Shown here one piece after another: positions 1 through 7,879 of a stretch of 64,000 bases of DNA. The stretch lies in the NCBI RefSeq assembly GCF_017874735.1, contig NZ_JAGGLV010000002.1, positions 62,001 to 126,000 of the forward strand. Reading direction: 5' to 3'. Position numbers and translations under genes: made by a program. Below the pieces are notes generated by a model, which saw only the letters and a list, made by a program, of their open reading frames with translations, did not search any database and was not told the DNA's origin. The DNA is from Paenibacillus silagei. GTDB lineage: Bacteria; Bacillota; Bacilli; Paenibacillales; Paenibacillaceae. Each line of letters begins with the position of its first letter. Within the stretch, counting starts at the first letter, position 1.

Positions 1-214
1 GATACGGATGCTGTTTGGGATGAGGAAACGGGTTGGAAAATGCCGGAAGGTTAGTATTCTAAGGTGGAATATGGTGTTATTCCATTTACATTGTTTTCCT
101 TTGATGATATTAGAAGACACTAAGAAATTTTTCCCTGATTTTGTTTATTTTATAGCTCCAACCTTTTCAAATCTTTTACAGGATACTATTCAAAATCTTG
201 AAGACCATTGGTAG
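1..214 (+). pseudogene. Degraded AT-rich coding remnant (left edge)
   Basis: No single frame is convincing. Frame 1 reads DTDAVWDEETGWKMPEG, then a TAG stop, then YSKVEYGVIPFTLFSFDDIRRH and a TAA. A second frame carries on to about position 211 with FPDFVYFIAPTFSNLL. The protein-like character switches between frames, which suggests one small gene broken by a nonsense codon and a frameshift. The stretch is much more AT-rich than the following kinase gene and is followed by a cassette-end-like motif and a hairpin, so it may be the last cassette of an accessory array lying to the left. I do not recognise the family. It could also be chance open sequence. Confidence 0.35.
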
Positions 215-236
215 GAAGAATGCCGATGAAAAACAA

Positions 237-255
237 AAAACGCAAGTTGAACGAA
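237..255 (+). repeat. Degenerate copy of the cassette-boundary motif
   Basis: AAAACGCAAGTTGAACGAA resembles the half-motif GAAACGTTAGTTGAACGAA found, on the opposite strand, at 52041-52066. In both places it is followed directly by ACAGC(A/G)GCAGTC(T/C)AAGA and a long hairpin. Only the right half of the motif is preserved here. Confidence 0.4.
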
Positions 256-305
256 AACAGCAGCAGTCTAAGACTTATCCAGTCTTATTCTGCTGCTGTT
301 CCTTT
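256..305 (+). terminator. Long hairpin, terminator-like array end
   Basis: AACAGCAGCAG (256-266) pairs with CTGCTGCTGTT (290-300), and an inner arm TAAGACT pairs with AGTCTTA. The tail is CCTTTT. It would end transcription of whatever lies to the left. A sister element of related sequence sits on the minus strand at 51988-52035. Confidence 0.65.
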
Positions 306-357
306 TGATGACTTGTTTTGGGTTAAACTACCGCCCCGCGTCTACACACATAGCACC

Positions 358-1683
358 TCATTCCCCAACCTTCTTCCTAAAACTAAACCGCGCCCCGCCC
401 AGCTCCGAGCGGGAATAGGTCAGCTCTCCGTTCAATCGTGCCGCAATCTGGCGGCAGATAGCTAGCCCGAGACCTGTTACTCCGTTCGCTCCGGTATAGA
501 AACGCTCGAAGACCGCTTCCCGCTCCTCCTCGGCCAGCCCCGGACCGTTATCTTCAATATGGATCGCCCATGCAGCTCCCGGAACCTCCGGGTCCACCCG
601 GATGACCACCTGATCTGTGGTATGTCTAACCGCATTCTGTAACAGATTGACCAGGATACGGAATAGCTGCTCGCCGGGAATCGTAGCTTGCAGGCTCTCG
701 CCTTCCACGGTGAGCTTCAGGTCCCGCCGGTTGGCCTCGGGCATGAGCAGCATGGCGGCTTCTTCGGCCATGGTCCGCAGGTCAACGGTGGCGGCAGGCC
801 AATGCTCGTCTACGGCTTCCAGCCGGGAGAGCTGGAGCAGCTTGTCCACCATATCAATCAAACGCTGCGATTGGTTAGTAATGACCTCAAGCCCCTCCTC
901 CTGCGTAACCACCTGATCCTGAATGGCGAACACGAAGCCGTGGATGGACATCAGGGGGGTTTTGAGCTCATGGGAGATATTCTGGAGGAATTCAATCTGG
1001 TTCCGCTGATGCTGCTGGATGCGCCCCGACATGGACTGGAAGGTGGTCATCAGCTCCCCGATCTCCGTCCGGTCCCCCTGCGGAAAAGGATTGCCCTGTG
1101 CATAGGAAGGCTCATATCGCCCAACGGCTTCCTTCAACCGGTTCAGCGGCCGCACCACCCGCGACACGGCGAACAGCCCGATCGCAAGAATCACCACAAA
1201 GCTGGCTCCTATGGACAGCAAAGTGGTTCTCATTAATGAGCCGTATAAGGCTCGAAGCGAGGACAGCGGCGAATAGATGAAGATTTCATCGGACAGCCCT
1301 CTCAGCTTTTCTTGCGCATATAATACCTTCCTGCCGTGCAGGAGGGCAATTCCCTTTTTCCCCGTAGGCGTGTAGTGCAGCTGCTTGCCTTCCTCCTTCT
1401 CATCGCTGGCGTCTATGATCTTCTGATCCGCATCCAGAATCATATAGTCTGCGTTCATCATCAGTCCCTTGACGACATACTTAAACTGCGTGCTGTTCAG
1501 ATTGTTGAGGTCACCATCGCTGAGCAGCTTCTGCGCCTTCCCCACCTGTCCGTGTAGCTCAGCCTTCACCTGATTCATCAGAATGTCGTCGATCAGACGC
1601 ACGAATAGCATCACCGTGATCGCAACAGTGACGAGCATGGCAATGCAGAGCGAGAACAGCATTTTACCGCGAATGGTCCGCAT
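358..1683 (-). CDS. Membrane sensor histidine kinase (OmpR-system partner)
   Basis: Partner kinase of the response regulator immediately upstream, about 441 residues. Visible parts in order: a first membrane segment near residues 8-30 (LFSLCIAMLVTVAITVMLF), an extracellular loop of about 120 residues, a second membrane segment near 153-178, a HAMP linker (RPLNRLKEAVGRYEP), the dimerisation box NISHELKTPL with the phospho-acceptor His at about 238, the N box (NLLQNAVRHT), and G boxes (EDNGPGL, GLGLAICRQI). I chose the ATG at 1683 because GGAAGGTG lies just upstream and the start falls 2 nt after the regulator stop. A longer frame from 1725 would overlap the regulator. The signal sensed is not evident. 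Confidence 0.93.
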   Translation of the reverse strand: MRTIRGKMLFSLCIAMLVTVAITVMLFVRLIDDILMNQVKAELHGQVGKAQKLLSDGDLNNLNSTQFKYVVKGLMMNADYMILDADQKIIDASDEKEEGKQLHYTPTGKKGIALLHGRKVLYAQEKLRGLSDEIFIYSPLSSLRALYGSLMRTTLLSIGASFVVILAIGLFAVSRVVRPLNRLKEAVGRYEPSYAQGNPFPQGDRTEIGELMTTFQSMSGRIQQHQRNQIEFLQNISHELKTPLMSIHGFVFAIQDQVVTQEEGLEVITNQSQRLIDMVDKLLQLSRLEAVDEHWPAATVDLRTMAEEAAMLLMPEANRRDLKLTVEGESLQATIPGEQLFRILVNLLQNAVRHTTDQVVIRVDPEVPGAAWAIHIEDNGPGLAEEEREAVFERFYTGANGVTGLGLAICRQIAARLNGELTYSRSELGGARFSFRKKVGE

Positions 1684-1685
1684 GG

Positions 1686-2399
1686 CTACACCTTCCGCAC
1701 GGATGCCCGGTATCCGAAGCCCCACACCGTATCAATCAGGAGCGTGGAGTGGTGCTCGGCGAGCTTTTTGCGGATTCTTTTGACCACATCATCTACCACC
1801 CGGACATCCCCGAAAAAATCATATTCCCACACCTGCTGGATCAGATGCTCACGCCCGAAGGGCCGTTCCAGATGGGAGGCCAGGAAGAGCAGCAGATCGA
1901 ATTCGCGGGAGGTCAAGCTCACTTCGTCCGTATTCACCTTCACTGTCCGGTAATCCGCGTCAATCTCCACGTTCCCGGACTTGCAGACTTGCTTCGCAGT
2001 CACCGCCTTGGAGGTCTCCTCCGCAGCAGTATTGCCCGCTCTAGCCAGACGCAGCATAGACTTCACCCGGCCCACCAGCTCACGCGGATTGAAAGGCTTG
2101 CTCAGGAAGTCACTGCAGCCCAGCTCCAGCCCCTGAATCCGGTCACTCTCCTCGCCGCGTGCAGAGATCATAATAATGGGAAGCTCAGTGAAGGTGCGCA
2201 GTTCGGTGAGCAACGCCAGACCGTCAATCCCTGGCATCATAATATCGAGAATCAGGCAATCCGGGTGCTCCGAACGGACATGCTCGACCAGCGTGCGGCC
2301 ATTCGAGAACGAAGTCACCTCGTACCCTTCCTTGCGCAAATATTCTGAGAGCAGCTGTAAAATGAACAGATCGTCGTCTACGACTACAATTTTGGCCAT
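1686..2399 (-). CDS. OmpR/PhoB-family response regulator
   Basis: About 237 residues. The receiver domain carries the acidic pocket VVDDD near the N-terminus and the phosphorylation Asp in LILDIMMPG (about residue 52), with the conserved Lys in LSKPFNP. The C-terminal winged-helix domain has the usual VSLTSREFDLLLFLA and VRVVDDVVKRIRKKL elements. It is co-transcribed with the kinase that follows. The ATG at 2399 is preferred over the GTG one codon upstream, with GAGGGG about 8 nt before it. The target genes are unknown; the divergent secreted protease beyond the short intergenic gap is a natural candidate, but that is inference only. Confidence 0.94.
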   Translation of the reverse strand: MAKIVVVDDDLFILQLLSEYLRKEGYEVTSFSNGRTLVEHVRSEHPDCLILDIMMPGIDGLALLTELRTFTELPIIMISARGEESDRIQGLELGCSDFLSKPFNPRELVGRVKSMLRLARAGNTAAEETSKAVTAKQVCKSGNVEIDADYRTVKVNTDEVSLTSREFDLLLFLASHLERPFGREHLIQQVWEYDFFGDVRVVDDVVKRIRKKLAEHHSTLLIDTVWGFGYRASVRKV

Positions 2400-2595
2400 C
2401 ACGTAATCCCCTCTACCGTCCTTAATTTAGCTCTATCATACAGGGTTATCTATGTAGATAAAAGACAGGACTCGTCATAACCCCCGTCTTCCTCTTCTTC
2501 GAAAAAGATGTAGAGCTCTGTTCTTACATATCCGCAGACTGACCGTCACAACATGTCTCACTCTTCAATAGTATAAAACTAAAGGAGGAGTGATT

Positions 2596-3501
2596 ATGAC
2601 TCGATGGGTTAGCAGATTCCTCTCATGCTTACTGGCTGTTGCGGTTCTAACATTGGGCATCCATATAGCTGCTGCTTTTGCCGTCAGCAAGGTGTCCATT
2701 ACATCCACGACTGTCACCAAGTCCGGCATTACGGTTAGTCCGTATAACAGTAACCCTGCATTATCCAAGGAGCAGCAAGACAAAGCATATCGTAATTACA
2801 AAAATCTGACACGTGTCGTGATGATAGAAAAGTATGTACTGTCCGGTCAAGGGACCAAAACAAAGATTGGCATTGGTGCAGGCTTCATGTTACCTGGCGG
2901 ATACATTGTCACTAACAATCACGTTGCCCCCGCCAGCTATAATGGGAAGAAATTACGCTTCCAAATTACTTTTTATGTGCAAAAATCGGACGGGTATCTG
3001 CTTGGCTCACTAGTGGCAACAGATCTCAAGGAAGACCTCTCCCTGCTGAAAATTGACGCTACAAAAATCCCCAAGACCTATCAAGACAGCTATTTCAAGG
3101 AGTTCAATCTTCAGCCGGCGGCAGGCGAAAAGGTGACGGTTATCGGGCACCCTACCAAGCCAACAGGAAATTTAGACACTGTGACTACCAAGAGGTCCCC
3201 CTGGACACCACTCTACGGAACATTCATCGCCGATGATGTGGCCGTTATCCGGAAATCGAAAAATACATCAACACCCGATGTGTACACCCACTCCATGGAA
3301 TTCAAGGTGCAGACCTGGCCCGGAAATAGCGGCAGTGCTGTCATAGATTCGAGCGATAAAATAGTAGGCGTAATCTCCTCCACGATCCTTGGTGAACCCC
3401 GGTCCTTTGCCACCAGTTCGAAGCTTATCTTGCAGTTCATAGAGAACAACCATTTGTCTGAAGCCATTTTTGGACACGCCGCTGATGGAGGTCAGAGTTA
3501 G
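2596..3501 (+). CDS. Secreted trypsin-like serine protease
   Basis: About 301 residues with an N-terminal signal peptide (hydrophobic LSCLLAVAVLTLGIHIAAAFA). The chymotrypsin-fold triad is readable: His at about 109 in VTNNHVAP, Asp at about 147 in EDLSLLKID, and Ser at about 245 in WPGNSGSAV. No PDZ domain follows, so it is not an HtrA/DegP type; it resembles stand-alone secreted V8/trypsin-like peptidases. AAAGGAGGAG at 2581-2590 fixes the ATG at 2596 rather than the GTG at 2590, which would overlap the ribosome site. It is monocistronic, with a hairpin about 20 nt after the stop. Substrate unknown. Confidence 0.9.
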   Translation: MTRWVSRFLSCLLAVAVLTLGIHIAAAFAVSKVSITSTTVTKSGITVSPYNSNPALSKEQQDKAYRNYKNLTRVVMIEKYVLSGQGTKTKIGIGAGFMLPGGYIVTNNHVAPASYNGKKLRFQITFYVQKSDGYLLGSLVATDLKEDLSLLKIDATKIPKTYQDSYFKEFNLQPAAGEKVTVIGHPTKPTGNLDTVTTKRSPWTPLYGTFIADDVAVIRKSKNTSTPDVYTHSMEFKVQTWPGNSGSAVIDSSDKIVGVISSTILGEPRSFATSSKLILQFIENNHLSEAIFGHAADGGQS

Positions 3502-3520
3502 TTAGATGTATAGATCAAAA

Positions 3521-3543
3521 GCGGGACTCTTCATGAGCCCCGC
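3521..3543 (+). terminator. Terminator-like hairpin after the protease
   Basis: GCGGGACTC pairs with GAGCCCCGC (one mismatch) around a short TTCAT loop. The following sequence is only moderately T-rich, so it may be a weak terminator. Confidence 0.55.
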
Positions 3544-3590
3544 CTTCTATGATTATAAGTATGTGGCTGCGGAAGATTGCAATAACTGCA

Positions 3591-4085
3591 TTATTTTTTC
3601 TTTGGTGTCACGATGATCTTGCTGGCCGATTTGGAAGCTGTCACAGCTTTGGCTGCCGTTTTGTGTTTAGCATGTGCTGCTGTTCTCACTGCGGTTTTGT
3701 GCTTGGCATGTGCGGCTACTGTTTTTACTGTTGCTTTGTGTTTGGCAGCTACGGCTGTTTTTGCAGCAACTTTGTGTTTAACGGTTACGGCTGTCTTTGC
3801 TGCCACTTTGTGCTTGGCTGGGGTTGTAGCCTTGACCGGACTTTTGGTAGCAGCTGTACTCTTCACTGAAGTTACTGCTTTTGCAGGAGTTGAACCTTTT
3901 ACAGGAGTGGAAGCTTTTACTGAAGTTACCTTGGCTGGGGTTGAAGATTTCACCACTGGTGCAGTCACCTTCACCTCTTTCACTGATTTTACAACAGGGG
4001 CCGTTGCTGCGAATGCGCTCGTTGAGCCGCCCACTACACTCACTACTGCCAACACTGCGATTACTCTTCTTGTCCATTTGATCAT
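3591..4085 (-). CDS. Secreted Lys/Ala/His-rich low-complexity protein
   Basis: About 164 residues. A signal peptide (RRVIAVLAVVSVVGGSTSAFA) is followed by a low-complexity mature region. First comes a Thr/Pro/Lys part (STPAK, ATTPAKH). Then five imperfect copies of an (A/V)KHK(V/T/A)A.KTA unit give a histone-H1-like, strongly basic composition ending in TPKKK. Such a polypeptide could bind nucleic acids or the anionic cell wall, but no family function is known to me. The ATG at 4085 is chosen over the upstream GTG because AGAGG lies 8 nt before it. It faces the protease gene convergently. The coding repeats keep the opposite strand open as well; that strand has no ribosome site or signal and is not called. 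Confidence 0.75.
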   Translation of the reverse strand: MIKWTRRVIAVLAVVSVVGGSTSAFAATAPVVKSVKEVKVTAPVVKSSTPAKVTSVKASTPVKGSTPAKAVTSVKSTAATKSPVKATTPAKHKVAAKTAVTVKHKVAAKTAVAAKHKATVKTVAAHAKHKTAVRTAAHAKHKTAAKAVTASKSASKIIVTPKKK

Positions 4086-4196
4086 CTCAATCACCTCTTC
4101 TTTGAAAGTATCTTCATCTTAGCAGGCGATTGCGGGAATTCTGTGGAACAAGTATGAGTAAAGTATATGAAAATGCTTGTGCGTGTCTAATGTCGT

Positions 4197-4775
4197 TCAT
4201 GGGTTTTCCAGCCCCAAACCCTTCATTACATAGGGTCGAGCAACGTCTACGAGCACATCGGGCCGATTATTCTCCCCGGCATTTAACCAATAATGTGCAG
4301 CGCCATAGATGGCTGAACCGGTCATGGCCGCCATGATTTTGATATGATGAATGTCTGCCCCATGGCAGGTATCCCCCTTCATAAAAATGCTTTCTATGGT
4401 TTGCTGCAGCATTTTCTTGATTTTGTCATCGACCAGCTTAGCCATCGGATTGGAATCTATTCTGCAGATTTGGTAAAAATCTATGATGTATTGGTGCGTC
4501 ATTATGATCAGCTGGTCACAAATATCATTCGTAAACTCCTCTGCATTCACCACTTGCTCTGGAATCCTCTCATGAAAAGCCTGTTCTGTGACTTCGTCCA
4601 GCAAAGCATATTTATCTTCAAAATGGGCATAAAAGGTGGCACGGTTAATGGTTGCCTCCTGAGCGATGTCCTTGATGGTGATTGCATCAAAGCCTTTTCT
4701 CTGCAGCAAATCTCTGAACGCTGTTCGAATTAACTGTCGTGTGCGCAATACCCTCGGATCTTCCTGATTTACCAT
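4197..4775 (-). CDS. TetR-family transcriptional regulator
   Basis: About 192 residues. The N-terminal TetR helix-turn-helix is clear: RTRQLIRTAFRDLLQRKGFDAITIKDIAQEATINRATFYAHFEDK (residues about 10-55, with TIKDIAQEA and NRATFYAHF as recognition elements). The C-terminal ligand domain is of the TetR_C type, with several aromatic helices. AAGGAGATATAGGG precedes the ATG. It is transcribed divergently from the oxidoreductase gene, the classic arrangement for a repressor controlling its neighbour. Two inverted repeats lie in the shared intergenic region. Confidence 0.92.
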   Translation of the reverse strand: MVNQEDPRVLRTRQLIRTAFRDLLQRKGFDAITIKDIAQEATINRATFYAHFEDKYALLDEVTEQAFHERIPEQVVNAEEFTNDICDQLIIMTHQYIIDFYQICRIDSNPMAKLVDDKIKKMLQQTIESIFMKGDTCHGADIHHIKIMAAMTGSAIYGAAHYWLNAGENNRPDVLVDVARPYVMKGLGLENP

Positions 4776-4813
4776 CCCTATATCTCCTTGTTAAACATCA
4801 ATATTCACAATAT

Positions 4814-4902
4814 GTTGCCTATGCAACTTCCCTCTAACTCTGCCGGTTGAACTCTCAAGTCCGGAATATTATCATCTTATCAAACAGGTGTTGCTTAAAC
4901 AA
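4814..4902. promoter_or_regulatory. Candidate TetR operators between divergent genes
   Basis: Two inverted repeats are visible: GTTGC-CTAT-GCAAC at 4814-4827 (perfect arms) and TTG-CTTAAA-CAA at 4891-4902. Both carry TTG/CAA half-sites. They lie in the 169-nt gap between the TetR gene and the oxidoreductase, so they are plausible binding sites for that regulator. Inference from position and symmetry only. Confidence 0.5.
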
Positions 4903-4944
4903 TCTGTGAATTATTATTCTGTTTAATTTTAGAGGAGGATCATC

Positions 4945-5931
4945 ATGAAAGCTATTGCTTTGACAAGCTTTGGAATTCCCGAAGCGCTAGAAGAACTGGA
5001 AGTACCCGTTCCAGCAATCACCGACACACAAGTTCTCGTCGAAATGCGCGCCTCATCCATCAATCCCGCAGATGTTCTATTTCGCAGTGGCGCAATTCTT
5101 GAGGGTCCGGTGGCCGATAAATTTGCGGATCAATTTCAATTGCCGTTTGTTCTTGGTAATGAAGTAGCCGGCATCGTTACAGAGGTTGGCGGAAAAGTCC
5201 GTCATTTCAAGCCGGGGGATCGTGTCATGGGCATGATTCCGAGAGGTTCCTACATGGACTATGTTGCCGTGGAGGAGGATCTCCTGGCCGTTATTCCTGA
5301 GAGTCTCTCCTTCGAAGAGGCTGGCGCCGCGCCTGCCGTTGCCCTGCCAGCATGGCAAGCGCTGTTTGAGCATGGTCATCTTCAACCGGGACAACGCATC
5401 CTTATTCAAGCTGGCGCTGGAGGAGTCGGACATGCAGCAGTCCAGTTGGCCAAGCAACATGGAGCATATGTTATCGCGACTGCGAGGGATTATAATCACG
5501 ATTTCGTCAAAAGACTCGGTGCTGACGAGGTGATCGATTATACGAAAACCGACTTCGCCACCCAAATCACAGAGCCTGTTGATTTCGTATTGGATGCCGC
5601 TATGGACCCCGCCACCTTCGGTACCGGGTTACCGGGAGACATCGGAAGGAAGAACTACTCGGTCATCAAGGATGGCGGGACCTATATTTCAGTGGTGGCA
5701 TTCGCGCTCAATGAATACCCGAAGGTCCGCGGCATTAACGCCTATTTCTTCCAGGCAAGAGCTAACCGTACTGATTTTGAATCCATTGTCCGCCAGATGC
5801 AAGAGAATAAATTGAAAATCCATATCCATGAGGCCTACCCCTTCACTGCCCAAGGCCTTCTTCAGGCGTATCGCAAAAGTGACGAGCCTACCAAACGGGG
5901 GAAAATCATCATATCGAAAAATCTTGGATAA
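4945..5931 (+). CDS. NADP-dependent quinone-type oxidoreductase (MDR superfamily)
   Basis: About 328 residues, normal for the zinc-independent quinone oxidoreductase branch of medium-chain dehydrogenases. The GroES-like N-terminal part is visible (SSINPADVLFRSG, LGNEVAGIVTEVG, KPGDRVMGM). The Rossmann nucleotide motif is IQAGAGGVGHAAVQLAKQHG (about residues 152-171). No zinc-ligand set is present. It probably reduces small electrophiles or quinones with NADPH. AGAGGAGG precedes the ATG. Divergence from the TetR gene suggests inducible expression, and a hairpin terminator follows 40 nt after the stop. Confidence 0.9.
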   Translation: MKAIALTSFGIPEALEELEVPVPAITDTQVLVEMRASSINPADVLFRSGAILEGPVADKFADQFQLPFVLGNEVAGIVTEVGGKVRHFKPGDRVMGMIPRGSYMDYVAVEEDLLAVIPESLSFEEAGAAPAVALPAWQALFEHGHLQPGQRILIQAGAGGVGHAAVQLAKQHGAYVIATARDYNHDFVKRLGADEVIDYTKTDFATQITEPVDFVLDAAMDPATFGTGLPGDIGRKNYSVIKDGGTYISVVAFALNEYPKVRGINAYFFQARANRTDFESIVRQMQENKLKIHIHEAYPFTAQGLLQAYRKSDEPTKRGKIIISKNLG

Positions 5932-5973
5932 ATGCCATGCCTGCCGGGATGGGAATTTGTAATCTGCATGAAG

Positions 5974-6022
5974 AAAAAAGCTGTCCCAGAAGCCATGAAA
6001 CGGCTGCTTGGGATAGCTCTTT
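5974..6022 (+). terminator. Hairpin terminator, AGCTGTCC repeat family
   Basis: AAAAAGCTGTCCCA pairs with TGGGATAGCTCTTT, enclosing an inner AGCC/GGCT stem. It closes the oxidoreductase unit. Related hairpins occur at 6466, 47268 and 61952, so this is one copy of a dispersed terminator-like repeat. Confidence 0.7.
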
Positions 6023-6101
6023 ATGCTGGAGTAGATTGGGTGTGAGCACTTGGGGGATGGGGAACGCTCCTATTCAGGCGTCAGGCCTACGTATGTGCAA
6101 A

Positions 6102-6432
6102 TGTATGCTGTTTTCCACATACATTTGGCCCACGCGCCTTCAGCGAACCTATTGTATGCTGTTTTCCACATACATTCCCCCCACGCGCCTTCAGCGAACC
6201 TATTGTATGCTGTTTTCCACATACATTCGCCCCACGCGCCTTCAGCGAGTCCATTGTATGCTGTTTTCCACATACATTTGGCCCACGCGCCTTCAGCGAG
6301 TCCATTGTATGCTGTTTTCCACATACATTCGCCCCACGCGCCTTCAGCGAGCCCATTGTATGCTGTTTTCCACATACATTCGCCCCACGCGCCTTCAGCG
6401 AGCCCATTGTATGCTGTTTTCCACATACATTC
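6102..6432. repeat. 51-bp tandem repeat (six full copies plus part)
   Basis: Units start at 6102, 6153, 6204, 6255, 6306 and 6357, with a truncated seventh at 6408. Each unit begins TGTATGCTGTTTTCCACATACA, an inverted repeat TGTATG/CATACA around a 10-nt loop, and continues with a GC-rich spacer ending in GCGCCTTCAGCGA. The spacers differ slightly (TTGGCC, TCCCCC, TCGCCC; AACCTA, AGTCCA, AGCCCA). The array is bounded by related direct repeats (TTCAGGC.TCAGGCCT, then CAAATGTAT) near 6073 and 6430. Because 51 is a multiple of three, open frames run through it on both strands. None has a ribosome site or known homology, so I treat it as non-coding. Confidence 0.9.
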
Positions 6433-6465
6433 AGGCCTCAGGCCTGCGCGTCAGCAAATGTATAA

Positions 6466-6493
6466 AAGGAGCTGTCACTTTTGGGACAGCTTC
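6466..6493 (-). terminator. Hairpin after the 6.5-7.0 kb gene
   Basis: AGCTGTC (6470-6476) pairs with GACAGCT (6485-6491). Read on the minus strand it is followed by CCTTTTAT, which fits a terminator for the gene ending at 6498. Confidence 0.55.
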
Positions 6494-6497
6494 TTTC

Positions 6498-6956
6498 CTA
6501 TCTCATCCATCGGTCAATGATCGGCTGGCCGCTCAGGTGCAGCATGTCATGGTGATCTTCGCAGAGGAGCCATTGAAGCTTTTTGGAGATCAGGTAATAT
6601 TCATTGAGGTGGCATAATTCAGGGATCACCTGGAGAACCGTCGCCCTCTTCCCCTCATACAGCCACAGCTTATCATAACAGTCCTCCGCAATGAACCAGA
6701 TGGATTCATCTTGGATGATGTCTCTTAGTTTGCCATAGTCTTTGTCTGCGAAGCTGGCGCTATGCCGGGGTTCCTGCAGCCGGTTCCAGCCCCAGTGTAA
6801 TCCCTGCGTGTGATGGGTCTTCACCAGAAACCGTTCTTCAATCTCTCTCAAAATGCGTATCCACTTGTCTTTGCCGACTTCAAATAATCCGCTCCGGTCC
6901 AGCTTCAGCGTCTTGATTAGTTCTTCGATCTCTGTTCGGACAGATAGGGAGTCCAT
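6498..6956 (-). CDS. Conserved-looking hypothetical protein, about 152 aa
   Basis: About 152 residues, soluble, with no signal peptide. Aromatic-rich patches such as THHTQGLHWGWNRL, SIWFIAEDCYDKLWLYEG and LNEYYLISKKLQWLLCEDHHD suggest a compact alpha/beta fold. It resembles small Firmicute proteins annotated only as a domain of unknown function (possibly DUF6756); that is recollection, not a computed match. AAAGAGGTG 7 nt before the ATG at 6956 fixes the start. It follows the effector-binding-domain gene by 56 nt on the same strand, probably in one transcript. Function unknown. Confidence 0.7.
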   Translation of the reverse strand: MDSLSVRTEIEELIKTLKLDRSGLFEVGKDKWIRILREIEERFLVKTHHTQGLHWGWNRLQEPRHSASFADKDYGKLRDIIQDESIWFIAEDCYDKLWLYEGKRATVLQVIPELCHLNEYYLISKKLQWLLCEDHHDMLHLSGQPIIDRWMR

Positions 6957-7012
6957 AGTAACACCTCTTTCTTGCAAGGACGGGCTTCGCCTCTTGGCTT
7001 CAGGCAGGAACA

Positions 7013-7402
7013 CTATTTTAACGCAATAAACATCTCAATCTCATTATACAAATAATCATAGGAGCGGCTAATTTCGGATTCGAGGCCCTTATGGGTGTAG
7101 GTCACATATCTGCTCTCAGGAACGGCATGGCTCACCATATCCAGCGGAATCTCGTCGGGATGAGAGACGGCATACCCAAGCATATGAACGAAACGGTCTG
7201 CCTGTGGATCGAACTCCGGGGTCAGCGGATACAATTGCATCAGAATCACATGGTCATTGAGCTTGTTCAGCAGCTGGTCTCTGCCTGCGGTTAACGTCTG
7301 ATAGGTCTGCTTGCCTAGCCCCGACTCGAATGCGGCGACATCCGCTTCTACCTGATAACCGACGACATAGAATGCGGGCAATGTGATGACTTTGGCTTCC
7401 AT
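7013..7402 (-). CDS. GyrI-like / AraC effector-binding domain protein
   Basis: About 129 residues, the length of a stand-alone small-molecule-binding domain. It starts with the typical MEAKVITLPAFYVVGYQ strand and ends with a SRSYDYLYNEIEMFI helix. Such domains bind hydrophobic compounds or act as gyrase/effector modulators in the SOUL/GyrI superfamily; no DNA-binding part is attached. The best upstream ribosome site (GAGAGGGG) is about 15 nt from the ATG, unusually far, and no nearer in-frame start exists. Likely co-transcribed with the next hypothetical gene. Confidence 0.7.
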   Translation of the reverse strand: MEAKVITLPAFYVVGYQVEADVAAFESGLGKQTYQTLTAGRDQLLNKLNDHVILMQLYPLTPEFDPQADRFVHMLGYAVSHPDEIPLDMVSHAVPESRYVTYTHKGLESEISRSYDYLYNEIEMFIALK

Positions 7403-7879
7403 GCTTTTAACTGTTTTCCCCTCTCATACGAATCCTTTAATCTTACAATTCCAGGATAACATATCAGAGATACTACTTCCCATCCTGCTAGTAGACCATC
7501 AGACTTAAAAGGATGGATAAGCCTTTGAAACCCAGTGGTTCGTGTAGCGGCGAAAACCTATCCATCCCAAAATCTAACGGACCGGAGAGACTTTATCCCC
7601 TCGAAAACGTCACTTTTTGCAGCGTAACGGACTCAGGCGGCCTTATCCTCTCTCTCCGAGACGTTTTGGAGCCTAAGTGCAAAGGATAAAGCCTGTGGAG
7701 TCCGTTACTCGCCCCACTGAAAGCTTTCGACCTGAATAAGAGCGCCTCAGTCCGTTACACTAAGGCAAACGCCTCTGAAGAACGCCCCCGCTTAGAAAAG
7801 ATGTCATTTGAAAGGGAATTGCGTCTGTCCCACTATTTTAAATCTGATAAGGTACTAGGCTGCCCGGATGTAAAACCTG
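7403..7879. repeat. Intergenic region with four TAACGGACT...TTATCC repeat units
   Basis: This 480-nt gap has no gene. It contains four versions of one unit of about 28 nt: forward copies near 7577 (CTAACGGACC...TTTATCC) and 7623 (GTAACGGACT...CTTATCC), and reverse-complement copies near 7682-7708 (GGATAAA...AGTCCGTTAC) and 7735-7758 (GAATAAG...AGTCCGTTAC). The order forward, forward, reverse, reverse would let the transcript fold back on itself. No promoter or terminator stands out. Confidence 0.7.

Noticed and set aside
3613..4122. Hydrophobic 169-codon frame opposite the Lys/Ala-rich gene
   Set aside because: It mirrors the alanine/lysine codon repeats of the real gene. It has no ribosome site, while the minus-strand product has a clear signal peptide and start.
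6102..6432. CRISPR array
   Set aside because: Units repeat head to tail over their whole length with near-identical spacers, and no cas genes are near.
5937..6617. Open frames of 100-226 codons on both strands through the 51-bp repeats
   Set aside because: The 17-codon period keeps all frames open automatically. There is no ribosome site, and residues reflect the DNA repeat only.
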